DNA of 41,018 nt from an uncultured Alistipes sp. (GCA_937911745.1 CALDPX010000010.1:1-41018), one strand, 5' to 3'; counted from the first letter of the stretch, positions 16,542 to 24,313 are shown. Numbers and translations: made by a program. The notes: a model not told the origin generated them from the letters alone.

Positions 16542-17132
16542 ATGAATTTCACAACGTTAGACCACGCCGCTACCCTCTGGCTCAACTTCGACGGCGGAGT
16601 CTTTATGGATAGACTCATGTGGCTCGTTTCTGAGAAACTGACGTGGGCGCCGCTCTACCTTGCCCTGTTGTGGCTTGTGTGGCGCAAGTGGGGGTGGCGA
16701 TATATGGTGGTGATTTTGCTGGCGGTGGTGCTTGGTGTCGCCCTCAGCGACCAAATATGCAACTACTTCAAGGAGACCTACCAAATTCTGCGCCCCAATA
16801 GGGTGGAGGGCGTGAAGGAACACCTCCATCTTGTGTGGAACCCCATCAAGGAGGCGTTTTGTATCTATGGCAAGTATGGCACCATCTCAGCCCACGCTGC
16901 CACCACAATGTCCATTTTTGTGATTGTCGGTGCAGGGGCTATGCGCCACAGCAAAGCCTATTGGTGGCTGATGCCGCTGTGGGTTGTGGTAGTGGGCTAT
17001 TCGCGCATCTATTTGGGGGTTCACTTCCTCTCGCAAGTGCTTTTTGGGTGGACTTTGGGTGCGCTTGTTGGAGGCTTTGTTGTTTGGTTGCTTGTTTTGG
17101 CAAACAAACGCTTTAATATCAAAAAGATATAA
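16542..17132 (+). CDS. PAP2-family membrane phosphatase
   Basis: This 196-residue membrane protein has the three PAP2 signature blocks: KETYQILRP (KxxxxxxRP), the phosphate-binding SAHAATTM (here SAH in place of PSGH), and SRIYLGVHFLSQVLFG with the catalytic His. Several hydrophobic helices surround them. Likely substrates are lipid phosphates such as undecaprenyl diphosphate or phosphatidylglycerophosphate; sequence alone cannot decide. A strong terminator follows the stop codon. A second PAP2 protein is encoded at 39605-40927. Confidence 0.9.
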   Translation: MNFTTLDHAATLWLNFDGGVFMDRLMWLVSEKLTWAPLYLALLWLVWRKWGWRYMVVILLAVVLGVALSDQICNYFKETYQILRPNRVEGVKEHLHLVWNPIKEAFCIYGKYGTISAHAATTMSIFVIVGAGAMRHSKAYWWLMPLWVVVVGYSRIYLGVHFLSQVLFGWTLGALVGGFVVWLLVLANKRFNIKKI

Positions 17133-17147
17133 CATTTCTTAGGGACG

Positions 17148-17189
17148 AAAAATAAGGTACGTTATACCCCCAAACGTACCTTATTTTTT
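17148..17189 (+). terminator. Intrinsic terminator after the PAP2 gene
   Basis: The 16-bp arms (17148-17163 and 17173-17188, containing ATAAGGTACGTT and its complement) end in a run of T. It closes the SDR-peptidase-PAP2 unit. Because the arms are A-rich and T-rich, it could work on both strands. Confidence 0.9.
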
Positions 17190-17245
17190 GTGACTCGTCT
17201 AATGAAAAACCAACCGCCACACTTTCTTTTTTCGTTTCGTGGTGG

Positions 17246-17253
17246 TATCTTTG
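17246..17253 (+). promoter_or_regulatory. TAnnTTTG box 4 nt before the rlmN start codon
   Basis: TATCTTTG ends four bases before the ATG at 17258. With the usual -7 geometry, transcription would begin at or next to the start codon, giving a leaderless or nearly leaderless mRNA. The same TATCTTTG-N4-ATG arrangement occurs at recG (minus strand, 36486-36472). No matching -33 TTTG was seen. Confidence 0.55.
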
Positions 17254-17257
17254 CGCT

Positions 17258-18274
17258 ATGGAGGTACTTTTAGGAAAAAACATAGAGGAGTTGAGGGAGG
17301 TCGCACAAAGCGTGGGACTGCCCAAGTTTGCCGCCACTCAGATTGCCGAGTGGATGTACAAGAAAGGTGCAACATCGTTTGACGAGATGACCAACATCTC
17401 TCTGGCGGGGCGCAAAGCCCTTGCCGAGTGTTATTCGCTCGGAATGAGTGCTCCGGTGAGCGTTGCCGAGAGCAGTGACGGCACCAAGAAATACATCTTT
17501 GTGGTCGCTGGCGGACAGCGCATCGAGAGTGCCTTCATCCCCGATGGCGATAGGGCAACGCTTTGCATCTCCTCGCAGGCGGGTTGCAAAATGGGATGTA
17601 AGTTCTGCTTTACGGGCAGGGGTGGCTACCACGGCGACCTCTCGGTGGCAGAAATTCTCAACCAGATATGCTCGTTGCCTGAGCGAGAGAGGATTACGAA
17701 TGTGGTGCTGATGGGTATGGGTGAGCCTCTGGACAATCCCGACAATGTGCTGCGGGCATTGGAGGTTATGACCTCGGCGTGGGGTTTTGCGTGGAGTCCC
17801 ACGAGGGTTACGCTTTCGACAGTTGGTGTTATTCCCAACCTCAAACGTTTCCTCGAAGAGTCGCAGGTGCACCTTGCCGTATCGCTCCACAACCCCTTCT
17901 CTGAGCAGCGCCGCGAGATTATGCCCGTAGAGAGGGCTTTCCCCATAAGGGAGGTTGTCGCACTGCTCAAACAATATGACTTTTCGCACCAGCGAAGGGT
18001 AAGTTTTGAGTATATTGTCCTGAAAGATATGAACGACTCAGCAGAACACATTAAGGAACTTTGCCGCCTTCTGGATGGGCTTAAATGCCGCATCAACCTC
18101 ATACGCTTCCACGCCATCCCCGACTCGCCCTACGTCAGTCCCGATGGCGAGAAGATGATACGCTTCCGCGACACCCTCACTCGCAAGGGCATTATGACAA
18201 CCATCCGCGCTTCGCGTGGTGAGGATATAAAAGCCGCTTGTGGCTTACTCTCGGGCGAGGCAGGGCGCAAATAA
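17258..18274 (+). CDS. rlmN: Dual-specificity 23S rRNA/tRNA adenine-2 methyltransferase
   Basis: This radical SAM enzyme makes 2-methyladenosine at A2503 of 23S rRNA and A37 of some tRNAs, tuning the exit tunnel and decoding. The 338-residue protein has the 4Fe-4S motif C110-x3-C114-x2-C117 (CKMGCKFC), the upstream ISSQAGC segment, and the catalytic resolving cysteine C328 in GEDIKAACG. The absence of Cfr-type features and the start MEVLLGKNIEELREV fit RlmN. It is followed 15 bp later by a flippase gene. Confidence 0.95.
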   Translation: MEVLLGKNIEELREVAQSVGLPKFAATQIAEWMYKKGATSFDEMTNISLAGRKALAECYSLGMSAPVSVAESSDGTKKYIFVVAGGQRIESAFIPDGDRATLCISSQAGCKMGCKFCFTGRGGYHGDLSVAEILNQICSLPERERITNVVLMGMGEPLDNPDNVLRALEVMTSAWGFAWSPTRVTLSTVGVIPNLKRFLEESQVHLAVSLHNPFSEQRREIMPVERAFPIREVVALLKQYDFSHQRRVSFEYIVLKDMNDSAEHIKELCRLLDGLKCRINLIRFHAIPDSPYVSPDGEKMIRFRDTLTRKGIMTTIRASRGEDIKAACGLLSGEAGRK

Positions 18275-18289
18275 TCAGACACGAATCCA

Positions 18290-19756
18290 ATGGCAGCAAA
18301 CCTATCGAAACTTGCAGGGCAAGTGGCAATCTATGGTATCAGCAGCGTGGTGTCACGACTGCTCAACTACCTCTTGGTGCCATATTATACCCGCATAATG
18401 ACTCCCGCAGAGTATGGTGTCATTACGGATATCTACGCACTTATCCCCTTTGCACTTGTGGTGCTGACGATGGGTATGGAGAGTGGCTATTTTCGCTTTG
18501 CGGCAAAGGCTAAGGATGCCGATGAGCGCAAGAGCGTCTATGCTACCACTTGGGGCGCGGTGCTCGCGGCAGCCACACTCTTTTTGTGCGCCACACTGCT
18601 CTTCGAAGGTGGTATTTCGAGGGTTTTGGGCTACGAAAACACCCCATACGTCTGGATTACGGGTGCGATAATTTTCTTCGATGTTGCCGGAGCCATACCC
18701 TTTGCACGCCTCCGCCAGGAGGGGCGTGCGATGCGCTATGTGGTCATACGGTTGCTCTCGGTTGTTATCAACATAGGCTTGTGCCTTTGGTTCTACACTG
18801 CTCAACCCGAGTGTTTTAATCTCTTCCCGACAGCCACCGACCCCGGCTATGCCTTTGTTGCCAACCTTGTGGCAAGTGGCGTCACGTTTGTGCTATTGCT
18901 CCTCTCGTGTAGGGGTGTGGCTCCGAAGATTGAGCGCAAAAGACTCAAAACCATATTCCTCTACTCTCTGCCACTGCTTGTGAGCGGCATTGCAGGTACG
19001 GCAAACGAGTTCATAGACCGCCAGATGATAAAGTTCCTGATGCCCGCCGAGGAGAGTCTCGCCGCGCTGGGAATTTATGGTGCGGTGGTCAAAATAGGAG
19101 TGGTTATGTTGCTCTTCACGCAGATGTATCGCCTTGCCGCCGAGCCCTTCTTTTTGGCAGAATTCAAGAAGGATGAGTTCAAAAACTCCTCTGCCGAGGT
19201 GATGAAGTTCTTTGTGATAGTGAGCCTTGCCATCTTCTTGTTTATCACGCTGTTTAGCGACCTGTTTGCGCTCATTGTCGGTCCCGATTTCAGGGAGGGT
19301 ATGTACCTGCTGCCAATAATCCTCATTAGCAATGCTCTGAGTGGCGTGGTGCTCAACCTCTCGTTCTGGTATAAGCAGTCGGGAGCCACAAAATATGCCA
19401 TCTGGATTACGGGTACGGGCTTGGTCTTTACTGTCGTCTTCAATGTGCTGCTTGTCCCCTCTTTGGGCTACTTGGGTGCCGCTGTCGCAAGGCTCATCTG
19501 CGAGTGCGCAATGGTGGTTGTCAGCTACCGCCTTTGCCAACGCCACAGCCCTACGCCCTACAACCTCAAACGGATGCTCTTCTATGTGCTTTTTGCTGCC
19601 CTGCTGTGGGGAGCCTCGCTGCTTACCGAGGGCTTGCAGTTGCTGCCGAAGTATCTGATAAATAGCGTATTGCTTGTTGTATTTGTGCTCGTTGCCATAA
19701 GGCGTGAGAGGATAAATGTGGGCGGGCTTGTGCGCTCCGTTCTGCGCCGAAAATAA
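18290..19756 (+). CDS. Polysaccharide/lipid-linked oligosaccharide flippase, MOP superfamily
   Basis: This 488-residue membrane protein has about 12-14 hydrophobic helices spread across its length. The N-terminal SSVVSRLLNYLLVPYYTRIMTP, with its conserved polar and basic spacing, is typical of Wzx/oligosaccharide flippases (Polysacc_synt family). It probably moves an undecaprenyl-linked glycan across the inner membrane. No glycan biosynthesis cluster lies next to it; the neighbours are rlmN and dut, so the glycan cannot be named. Confidence 0.87.
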   Translation: MAANLSKLAGQVAIYGISSVVSRLLNYLLVPYYTRIMTPAEYGVITDIYALIPFALVVLTMGMESGYFRFAAKAKDADERKSVYATTWGAVLAAATLFLCATLLFEGGISRVLGYENTPYVWITGAIIFFDVAGAIPFARLRQEGRAMRYVVIRLLSVVINIGLCLWFYTAQPECFNLFPTATDPGYAFVANLVASGVTFVLLLLSCRGVAPKIERKRLKTIFLYSLPLLVSGIAGTANEFIDRQMIKFLMPAEESLAALGIYGAVVKIGVVMLLFTQMYRLAAEPFFLAEFKKDEFKNSSAEVMKFFVIVSLAIFLFITLFSDLFALIVGPDFREGMYLLPIILISNALSGVVLNLSFWYKQSGATKYAIWITGTGLVFTVVFNVLLVPSLGYLGAAVARLICECAMVVVSYRLCQRHSPTPYNLKRMLFYVLFAALLWGASLLTEGLQLLPKYLINSVLLVVFVLVAIRRERINVGGLVRSVLRRK

Positions 19757-19778
19757 ACTCATAAAACCATAAGTTGCT

Positions 19779-20210
19779 ATGAAAGTAAAAGTGATAAACA
19801 ATTCGCACCATCCCCTGCCACGCTACGAAACACCCCTCTCGGCAGGTATGGATGTTCGCGCCAACCTCTCGGAACCCATCGTACTCCGCCCCTTGGAGAG
19901 GGCTCTTGTGCCTACGGGACTCTTTGTGGAACTGCCCGCAGGTTACGAGATGCAGGTGCGCCCCCGTAGCGGCTTGGCTGCCAAGTATGGTCTTACGGTG
20001 CTCAATGCCCCCGGAACGGTCGATGCCGACTACCGTGGCGAAGTGAAGGTCATCCTCGCCAACCTCTCCAATGCCGAGTTCACGATTAACGATGGCGAAC
20101 GCATTGCTCAACTCGTTGTGGCTCAGCACGCTCAGGTGGAGTGGGAAGGGGCTGTGGAACTCTCCGACACTTCGCGAGGTGCGGGTGGTTTTGGTAGCAC
20201 CGGCAAGTAA
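19779..20210 (+). CDS. dut: dUTP diphosphatase
   Basis: The enzyme hydrolyses dUTP to dUMP and pyrophosphate, keeping uracil out of DNA and feeding thymidylate synthesis. All five motifs of the trimeric dUTPase are present in 143 residues: SAGMDVRA, RPRSGLAAK, the catalytic GTVDADYRGEV, GERIAQLVV and the C-terminal RGAGGFGSTG. It starts 22 bp after the flippase. Its stop codon is part of the base of a nested hairpin element that follows. Confidence 0.96.
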   Translation: MKVKVINNSHHPLPRYETPLSAGMDVRANLSEPIVLRPLERALVPTGLFVELPAGYEMQVRPRSGLAAKYGLTVLNAPGTVDADYRGEVKVILANLSNAEFTINDGERIAQLVVAQHAQVEWEGAVELSDTSRGAGGFGSTGK

Positions 20211-20420
20211 GCGAGCGCATCTTGTGGGTAAATTTTGCACCGCACTGCGATAGGCGAGTTCCTCATTTACACCAGAGTACACTGTGGACTCGCCTTCTTG
20301 TTTGGCACAAAATTTCCTCCACAATCTGCTACTCGCTACTCGCTCATCTTGCGGGTAAATTTTGCACCAAAATCTGCACTCTCTGCTCGCAAATATAGCT
20401 GATGTGTTACTCGCTAAGAG
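20210..20420 (+). repeat. Nested stop-codon hairpin element (copy at dut) with a partial second copy
   Basis: The outer stem AGCGAG (20210-20215) pairs with CTCGCT (20332-20337). The middle arms TTGTGGGTAAATTTTGCACC and GGCACAAAATTTCCTCCACAA are imperfectly complementary. The inner stem is AGGCGAGT (20252-20259) with ACTCGCCT (20288-20295), enclosing TTCCTCATTTAC and ACTGTGG. From 20341 the left arm recurs (CATCTTGCGGGTAAATTTTG) without the inner stems. Same family as 22220, 29368, 31472 and 38642. No gene lies in 20211-20566. Confidence 0.85.
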
Positions 20421-20426
20421 TTAAGG

Positions 20427-20455
20427 TGCGAGCGCAAAATGCGCTCGCATTTTTT
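20427..20455 (+). terminator. Intrinsic terminator downstream of dut
   Basis: TGCGAGCGCA (20427-20436), loop aaa, TGCGCTCGCA (20440-20449), then six T residues. Confidence 0.9.
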
Positions 20456-20488
20456 ATTCTTGTGCATTCAAAACCACAATTCGTAAAA

Positions 20489-20516
20489 TTTTCAATTTTC
20501 AATTTTCAATTTTCAA
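20489..20516 (+). repeat. TTTTCAA heptamer array
   Basis: Four perfect 7-bp TTTTCAA units end 10 bp before the TATTTTTG box of the delta-prime gene. The array occupies the -33 region of that promoter. Related A/T-rich 7-bp arrays occur at 22401 and 38041. Confidence 0.95.
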
Positions 20517-20526
20517 TTGAAAAGAC

Positions 20527-20534
20527 TATTTTTG
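20527..20534 (+). promoter_or_regulatory. -7 box of the delta-prime gene
   Basis: TATTTTTG matches TAnnTTTG and lies 32 nt before the ATG. The place of the -33 box is filled by the TTTTCAA array, which holds no clear TTTG, so array length could affect promoter strength (inference). Confidence 0.5.
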
Positions 20535-20566
20535 TAGTTTACAAAGCACCGTAGAGGAGGGCAAAA

Positions 20567-21697
20567 ATGAAATTTGGCGAGATTGTAGGACATAAGGACC
20601 TTGTTGAACGCTTGCGTCAGAACATTGATGCAGGCAGGGTGAGCCACGCACAACTCATTGAGGGAGAGTGTGGTTGGGGTACTTTGCAGGTAGCCCTCGC
20701 CTATGTTCAGTATCTCCATTGCCCCCACCGCGAGGGTGGCGAGCCTTGTGGCAAGTGCCCCTCGTGTGTGCAGATTGATGCCCTCGCACACCCCGATGTG
20801 CACTTCGTTTTCCCCATCGTAAACCCCTCCAAGACACCAACAAGCGACTCTTTCATCGCAGAGTGGAGGGAGATTGTGGCAGAGAATGACGCCGTTTTCG
20901 ATGAGCACGATTGGTACGATGCCATAGATGCACAGAATGCTCAGGGTATCATTCCACAGAAGGAGGCAGACGAGATTATCCGTAAACTCTCCTTCAAGGC
21001 TTTCGAGGGAGAGCGTAAAAGCGTCATCATCTGGCTCCCCGAGCGTATGAAGCGCGAGGCGGCAAACTCGCTCCTAAAAATACTCGAAGAGCCCTGGGAT
21101 GGAACACTCTTTCTGCTCGTTAGTGAGCACCCCGAGTCGCTCCTTACGACCATCACATCGCGCACACAGAGCATCAGCGTAGGGCGCATAGAGCCCGAGG
21201 AGTTGGCGGAGTATGCGGTGCGCAAGTTGGGAGCCTCGCCCGAGGCTGCGGCTGCGGCTGCGAGGGTAGCAGATGGCTCGCTCATCACTCTTAAACGCGC
21301 CTTGCAGGGCGAGGGTGTGACAGCCTCCGACAACTTCGAACTCTTCACGAGACTTATGCGCCTTTCGTACAGCAATCGCCATCTCGAACTCTTCGAGTGG
21401 GCAGAGCAACTCGCCACAGCAGGCAGGGAGAGCCAAAAGCACTTCTTGGAGTACGCCTTGGGGATGATACGCGAGAGTTATATGTTGACGGCAGGTGTGG
21501 AGAGTGTGAGCCACCTGTGGGGTGCCGAGAGGGATTTTTGCCTGAAATTTGCTCCCTATGTGGCAAACCACAATGTGGAGCAGTTGGTGGCAGAGATGGA
21601 GAGAGCGCTGCGCGACATTGGGCAGAACGGCAACCCCCGAATGGTCTTTACGCACTTTGCGCTGGCTGTGAGCAAACTAATAGCTCTTCGGGGATAG
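20567..21697 (+). CDS. holB: DNA polymerase III subunit delta-prime
   Basis: This 376-residue AAA+ protein of the clamp loader complex opens the sliding clamp together with tau/gamma and delta. It has the four-cysteine zinc module C52-x8-C61-x2-C64-x2-C67 and the AAA+ sensor region around LLKILEEPWDGTLFLLV. The P-loop position (GECGWGTL, 33-40) lacks the lysine needed to bind ATP phosphate, as in E. coli delta-prime, so it is probably a stator that does not hydrolyse ATP. A serine at the EGERKSVIIW segment precedes the LPERMKREAANSLLKILEE helix typical of the family. folK follows 39 bp downstream. Confidence 0.9.
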   Translation: MKFGEIVGHKDLVERLRQNIDAGRVSHAQLIEGECGWGTLQVALAYVQYLHCPHREGGEPCGKCPSCVQIDALAHPDVHFVFPIVNPSKTPTSDSFIAEWREIVAENDAVFDEHDWYDAIDAQNAQGIIPQKEADEIIRKLSFKAFEGERKSVIIWLPERMKREAANSLLKILEEPWDGTLFLLVSEHPESLLTTITSRTQSISVGRIEPEELAEYAVRKLGASPEAAAAAARVADGSLITLKRALQGEGVTASDNFELFTRLMRLSYSNRHLELFEWAEQLATAGRESQKHFLEYALGMIRESYMLTAGVESVSHLWGAERDFCLKFAPYVANHNVEQLVAEMERALRDIGQNGNPRMVFTHFALAVSKLIALRG

Positions 21698-21736
21698 AAA
21701 ACCGAGAAATTAACCTAAAACAAAACAACAAAAGAT

Positions 21737-22222
21737 ATGGCAAAAGCGATTATTATAACGGGCGGTAATGTGGGTGACGTGAAGGATACCCTCCGCCGCG
21801 CACAGCAGGAGATTAACAAGCAGTTGGGCATCATCCTACGCTGCTCGCACTCCTACGAGAGTAAGGCTTGGGGCTTTACATCCTCGGAGAACTTCTACAA
21901 TCAGGCGATAATCCTCGACACCGACTACTCGCCCGAAGAGTTGCTCGACAAAGTCTTGGATATCGAGAAACAACTCGGACGTGACCGCGAAGAGGAGGCT
22001 CGCATCAAGGCGCAGACGGGCGAGAGGTTCGCTCCCCGCAAAATCGACATCGACATCCTCTTCTACGAGGACGAGATTATCGACACCCCGAGGCTCCAAA
22101 TTCCCCACCCTCTTATTCAGGATAGGGATTTTGTGTTGCGCCCCCTGAACGAGATTGCGCCCGAGAAGATTCACCCCGTCTTGCGCAAGACTATACACAC
22201 GCTCTTCGAGGAGATGGAGTAG
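21737..22222 (+). CDS. folK: Hydroxymethyldihydropterin pyrophosphokinase
   Basis: The enzyme transfers pyrophosphate from ATP to 6-hydroxymethyl-7,8-dihydropterin in folate synthesis. The 161-residue protein has the N-terminal GGNVGD motif, LGRDREEE and the catalytic PRKIDIDILFYED (the DxD that binds Mg-ATP). A roughly 10-residue insertion (EEEARIKAQTGE) lies before the RFAPRKIDIDI motif. folB/folP are not adjacent. The TAG stop forms the base of a nested hairpin element. Confidence 0.94.
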   Translation: MAKAIIITGGNVGDVKDTLRRAQQEINKQLGIILRCSHSYESKAWGFTSSENFYNQAIILDTDYSPEELLDKVLDIEKQLGRDREEEARIKAQTGERFAPRKIDIDILFYEDEIIDTPRLQIPHPLIQDRDFVLRPLNEIAPEKIHPVLRKTIHTLFEEME

Positions 22223-22345
22223 CGAGCACATCTCGTGGGCGATTTCTGCGTTACGCTTTTGATTTTGCTTCCTCATTTACGCAGAGTAAACTGCGGAGCA
22301 AAATCAAAACCAAGCCTTGAACTCGCCTCACGATATGCACTCGCT
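22220..22345 (+). repeat. Nested stop-codon hairpin element (copy at folK)
   Basis: The outer stem AGCGAG (22221-22226, its first two bases from the TAG stop) pairs with CTCGCT (22340-22345), and CGTGGGCG pairs with CGCCTCACG with a bulge. The middle stem is the 13-bp TTTTGATTTTGCT (22257-22269) with AGCAAAATCAAAA (22297-22309). The inner stem is TTTAC (22276-22280) with GTAAA (22286-22290). Unpaired CCTCA and CTGCGG flank the inner stem. This is the cleanest copy of the family. Confidence 0.9.
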
Positions 22346-22355
22346 GGGAAATTTG

Positions 22356-22387
22356 GTCTAACGTCTAACGTCCAACGTCGATAGTCC
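22356..22387 (+). repeat. GTCTAAC heptamer array
   Basis: GTCTAAC, GTCTAAC, GTCCAAC, GTCGATA, GTCC at a strict 7-bp period, immediately after the folK hairpin element. The array closes with the GTCnATAGTCC boundary also seen at 26274 and, reversed, at 157 and 571 bp into the 39-kb copy. Confidence 0.9.
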
Positions 22388-22400
22388 TAAGGCTTATGAT

Positions 22401-22432
22401 AGAATTGAGAATTGAGAATTGAGAATTGAAAA
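22401..22432 (+). repeat. AGAATTG heptamer array
   Basis: Four AGAATTG units (22401-22428) plus a diverged AAAATTA unit. It has the same 7-bp period as the TTTTCAA and TTCAAAA arrays. Confidence 0.9.
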
Positions 22433-22469
22433 TTATGGTGCAGGCTACGCCTGCGAGTGTTTTATCTTT

Positions 22470-22628
22470 CCCCTAAGTAGTTCCTCCCCTACGAAAGGGG
22501 AGGATAGGAGGGGTGGTCGAAATTGCGCTCAGCGTCCCCGCCGAGCAGGGAGGGTCCGCGAAGCGGGGGAGAGGTTTGTCCGTCTTGCCACGCCTGCCGT
22601 AGGTAGGCGGTTGGCATCTACCTCTCTT
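22470..22628 (+). repeat. Palindrome cluster and module A copy
   Basis: CCTCCCCT-acga-AGGGGAGG (about 22483-22503) and CCCCGC...GCGGGG palindromes lead into module A (22575-22625: TTGTCCGTCTTGCCACG, CTGCC-gta-GGTAG, GGTTGGCATCTACCT). The region between folK and the HU-SPOR gene (22223-22634) has no convincing gene. This module A copy ends just before the convergent HU-SPOR stop and is not followed by the terminal hairpin. Confidence 0.8.
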
Positions 22629-22634
22629 TGTGTG

Positions 22635-23426
22635 TTATCGTTTCCAAACCCAGACGTCTTTTTGTTGTTTGCGGTATTTGAGTCGCATCTCTTCGGCTTT
22701 GGCGGGCGAGTTTGTCGAGTAAGCCACCACGGCCCACAGTCCTCGGGGGTAGGGGGTTATGAGGTAGTTCTCTTTGCCGATGCCGAGGGGGTCTTGCTTT
22801 GCGCATGCGCGTGCGTTGTACTTAATGGTAAAGACGCCCACCATAACATTGTAGCGTTTGTCGGCTGCGGGGGTGTTGATTACGGGTGTGGGGGTTTCCA
22901 CAACCTCGGGAGCAACGGGTTCCACAACCTCTGCGGGCTCTTCTGCCACCACCTCTTCTACTACGGGAGCCTCACATTTGCGCGAGCAGCAGTCGCAGTT
23001 GCTGATGCAGTAGATGGCTATACCCGCGATGGCGATGATACCCACGAGCCACCATACCCAGCCCAACGAGGAGCGTTTGCGGAGTGTTGCTACGGGGATG
23101 TCGTTGCCATTGAGTGCGCGGTGCAGTTCGTCGTCGATGTCGAAGTGGCGAGGTGTGATTGTGCCCACTCCTTCGGCGTAGATGGAGCCGTCTTCTCGGC
23201 GTGCGGCTGCGAGCCAGTCATTGTAGAGACCGAGAGCCTCCTCTGCGGAGATGTTGCCCTGCTCGGCGATGATGTCCGTCACGAGGATGTGGTTGTCGGA
23301 GACCTTCTCCGAGAAGAATACGTGCTTGGGTGTGCCCTCAACACGCAGTGAGCCCACCTCGGGGAGAGCCACGTTGCCATACTGCACAAGGCAGTTGAAG
23401 ATGAGTTTGTTTACGGGGTTGCTCAT
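22635..23426 (-). CDS. HU-CCDC81 and SPOR domain membrane protein
   Basis: This 263-residue protein has an N-terminal HU-like/CCDC81-type region (about 1-110, starting MSNPVNKLIFNCLVQYGNV), one membrane helix (about 121-140), a Cys-rich patch (CDCCSRKC), a Pro/Glu/Val linker (about 148-190) and a C-terminal SPOR domain (about 195-263, ending KYRKQQKDVWVWKR). This combination is known in Bacteroidetes. It could link cytoplasmic DNA or a filament to septal peptidoglycan (inference). ATG 23426 is chosen because the HU region begins there; the longer frame upstream overlaps the lgt 3' end. It is the last gene of a four-gene minus-strand run. Confidence 0.88.
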   Translation of the reverse strand: MSNPVNKLIFNCLVQYGNVALPEVGSLRVEGTPKHVFFSEKVSDNHILVTDIIAEQGNISAEEALGLYNDWLAAARREDGSIYAEGVGTITPRHFDIDDELHRALNGNDIPVATLRKRSSLGWVWWLVGIIAIAGIAIYCISNCDCCSRKCEAPVVEEVVAEEPAEVVEPVAPEVVETPTPVINTPAADKRYNVMVGVFTIKYNARACAKQDPLGIGKENYLITPYPRGLWAVVAYSTNSPAKAEEMRLKYRKQQKDVWVWKR

Positions 23427-23446
23427 ATTGAAATGCTTATTATGTG

Positions 23447-24313
23447 TTACTTCTTTGCTTTTGGAGGTGCCACTTTTTTGGCAGCGGGTTTTTTGGGCTC
23501 CTCCGCCCAAGCAATGCGCTGGGGCTTGCTCTTCAAGCCTATAACGATAAATACCACGCCTGCGATGACAAAGGGAATACTCAGCAATTGTCCCATATTG
23601 AGTGTCATATCTGCCTCGAAAGCAACCTGGTCGTTCTTGATGAACTCCAAGAAGAAGCGCGAGAGAAAGATGCCGATGAGTCCTACACCAAACATCAACG
23701 CGGGGTGCTTGCGACCTGCATCGCCCTTATAGTAGAGCACCAAAAGAACCACAAAGACCGCAATATAAAAAAGTGCCTCATAAATCTGAGTAGGGTGCAT
23801 AGCCACCGTTTCGCCGTTTCGCTCGAAGATGAAACCCCAGGGCAGGTCGGTAGGTCTGCCGTAAATCTCGGAGTTCATAAGGTTGCCAAGCCTCACACCC
23901 GCACCACCAATAGCTACGGGTATCATTATGCGGTCGGCAGCCCACCAGAAGGGCATTTTGTTGCGCCACGCAAAGAGTAACAGACCAATGAGAAATCCTA
24001 TTGCTGCGCCGTGTGACGCCATACCGCCCTCGCGGATGTTGAGGATGCGCAGGGGTTCTGCCAAGTAGACCTCGGGCTCGTAGAAGAGGCAGTGTCCGAG
24101 CCTTGCGCCCAAAATGCCGAGTATGGTCGCATACCAAAAGAGCGAATCCACGAGTTTTTCGGGCAACTTCTCGCGGCGTACAAAGTTCGTGAAGAAGTAG
24201 ATGCCCAAAATGAAAGCCAAAGCCCAAAAAATACCATACCACCTAATCTCCAAACCGAAGAGCGAGAAAGCAACGGGGTTGGCATTCCATACAACTGAAA
24301 GAAAATGGTTCAT
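23447..24313 (-). CDS. lgt: Prolipoprotein diacylglyceryl transferase
   Basis: The enzyme transfers diacylglycerol from phosphatidylglycerol to the lipobox cysteine, the first step of lipoprotein maturation. The 288-residue integral membrane protein contains the Lgt signature GGAGVRLGNLMNSEIYGRP (137-155 by count), GILGARLGHCLFYEP (67-80) and the catalytic His region EGGMASHG (H101). Seven membrane helices are visible. The C-terminus has a Lys/Pro/Ala-rich tail (KKPAAKKVAPPKAKK) beyond the usual end. lspA, the next enzyme of the pathway, is also in this window (31596-32204). Confidence 0.96.
   Translation of the reverse strand: MNHFLSVVWNANPVAFSLFGLEIRWYGIFWALAFILGIYFFTNFVRREKLPEKLVDSLFWYATILGILGARLGHCLFYEPEVYLAEPLRILNIREGGMASHGAAIGFLIGLLLFAWRNKMPFWWAADRIMIPVAIGGAGVRLGNLMNSEIYGRPTDLPWGFIFERNGETVAMHPTQIYEALFYIAVFVVLLVLYYKGDAGRKHPALMFGVGLIGIFLSRFFLEFIKNDQVAFEADMTLNMGQLLSIPFVIAGVVFIVIGLKSKPQRIAWAEEPKKPAAKKVAPPKAKK

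Noticed and set aside
20211..20566. attC-like recombination site, because of nested imperfect hairpins after a gene
   Set aside because: No RYYYAAC/GTTRRRY core sites and no integrase; the elements follow unrelated housekeeping genes.
22419..23351. Plus-strand frame of 310 codons
   Set aside because: It lies antisense to the HU-SPOR gene and runs through palindromic repeats; composition is unlike a real protein (Cys/His/Val-rich).
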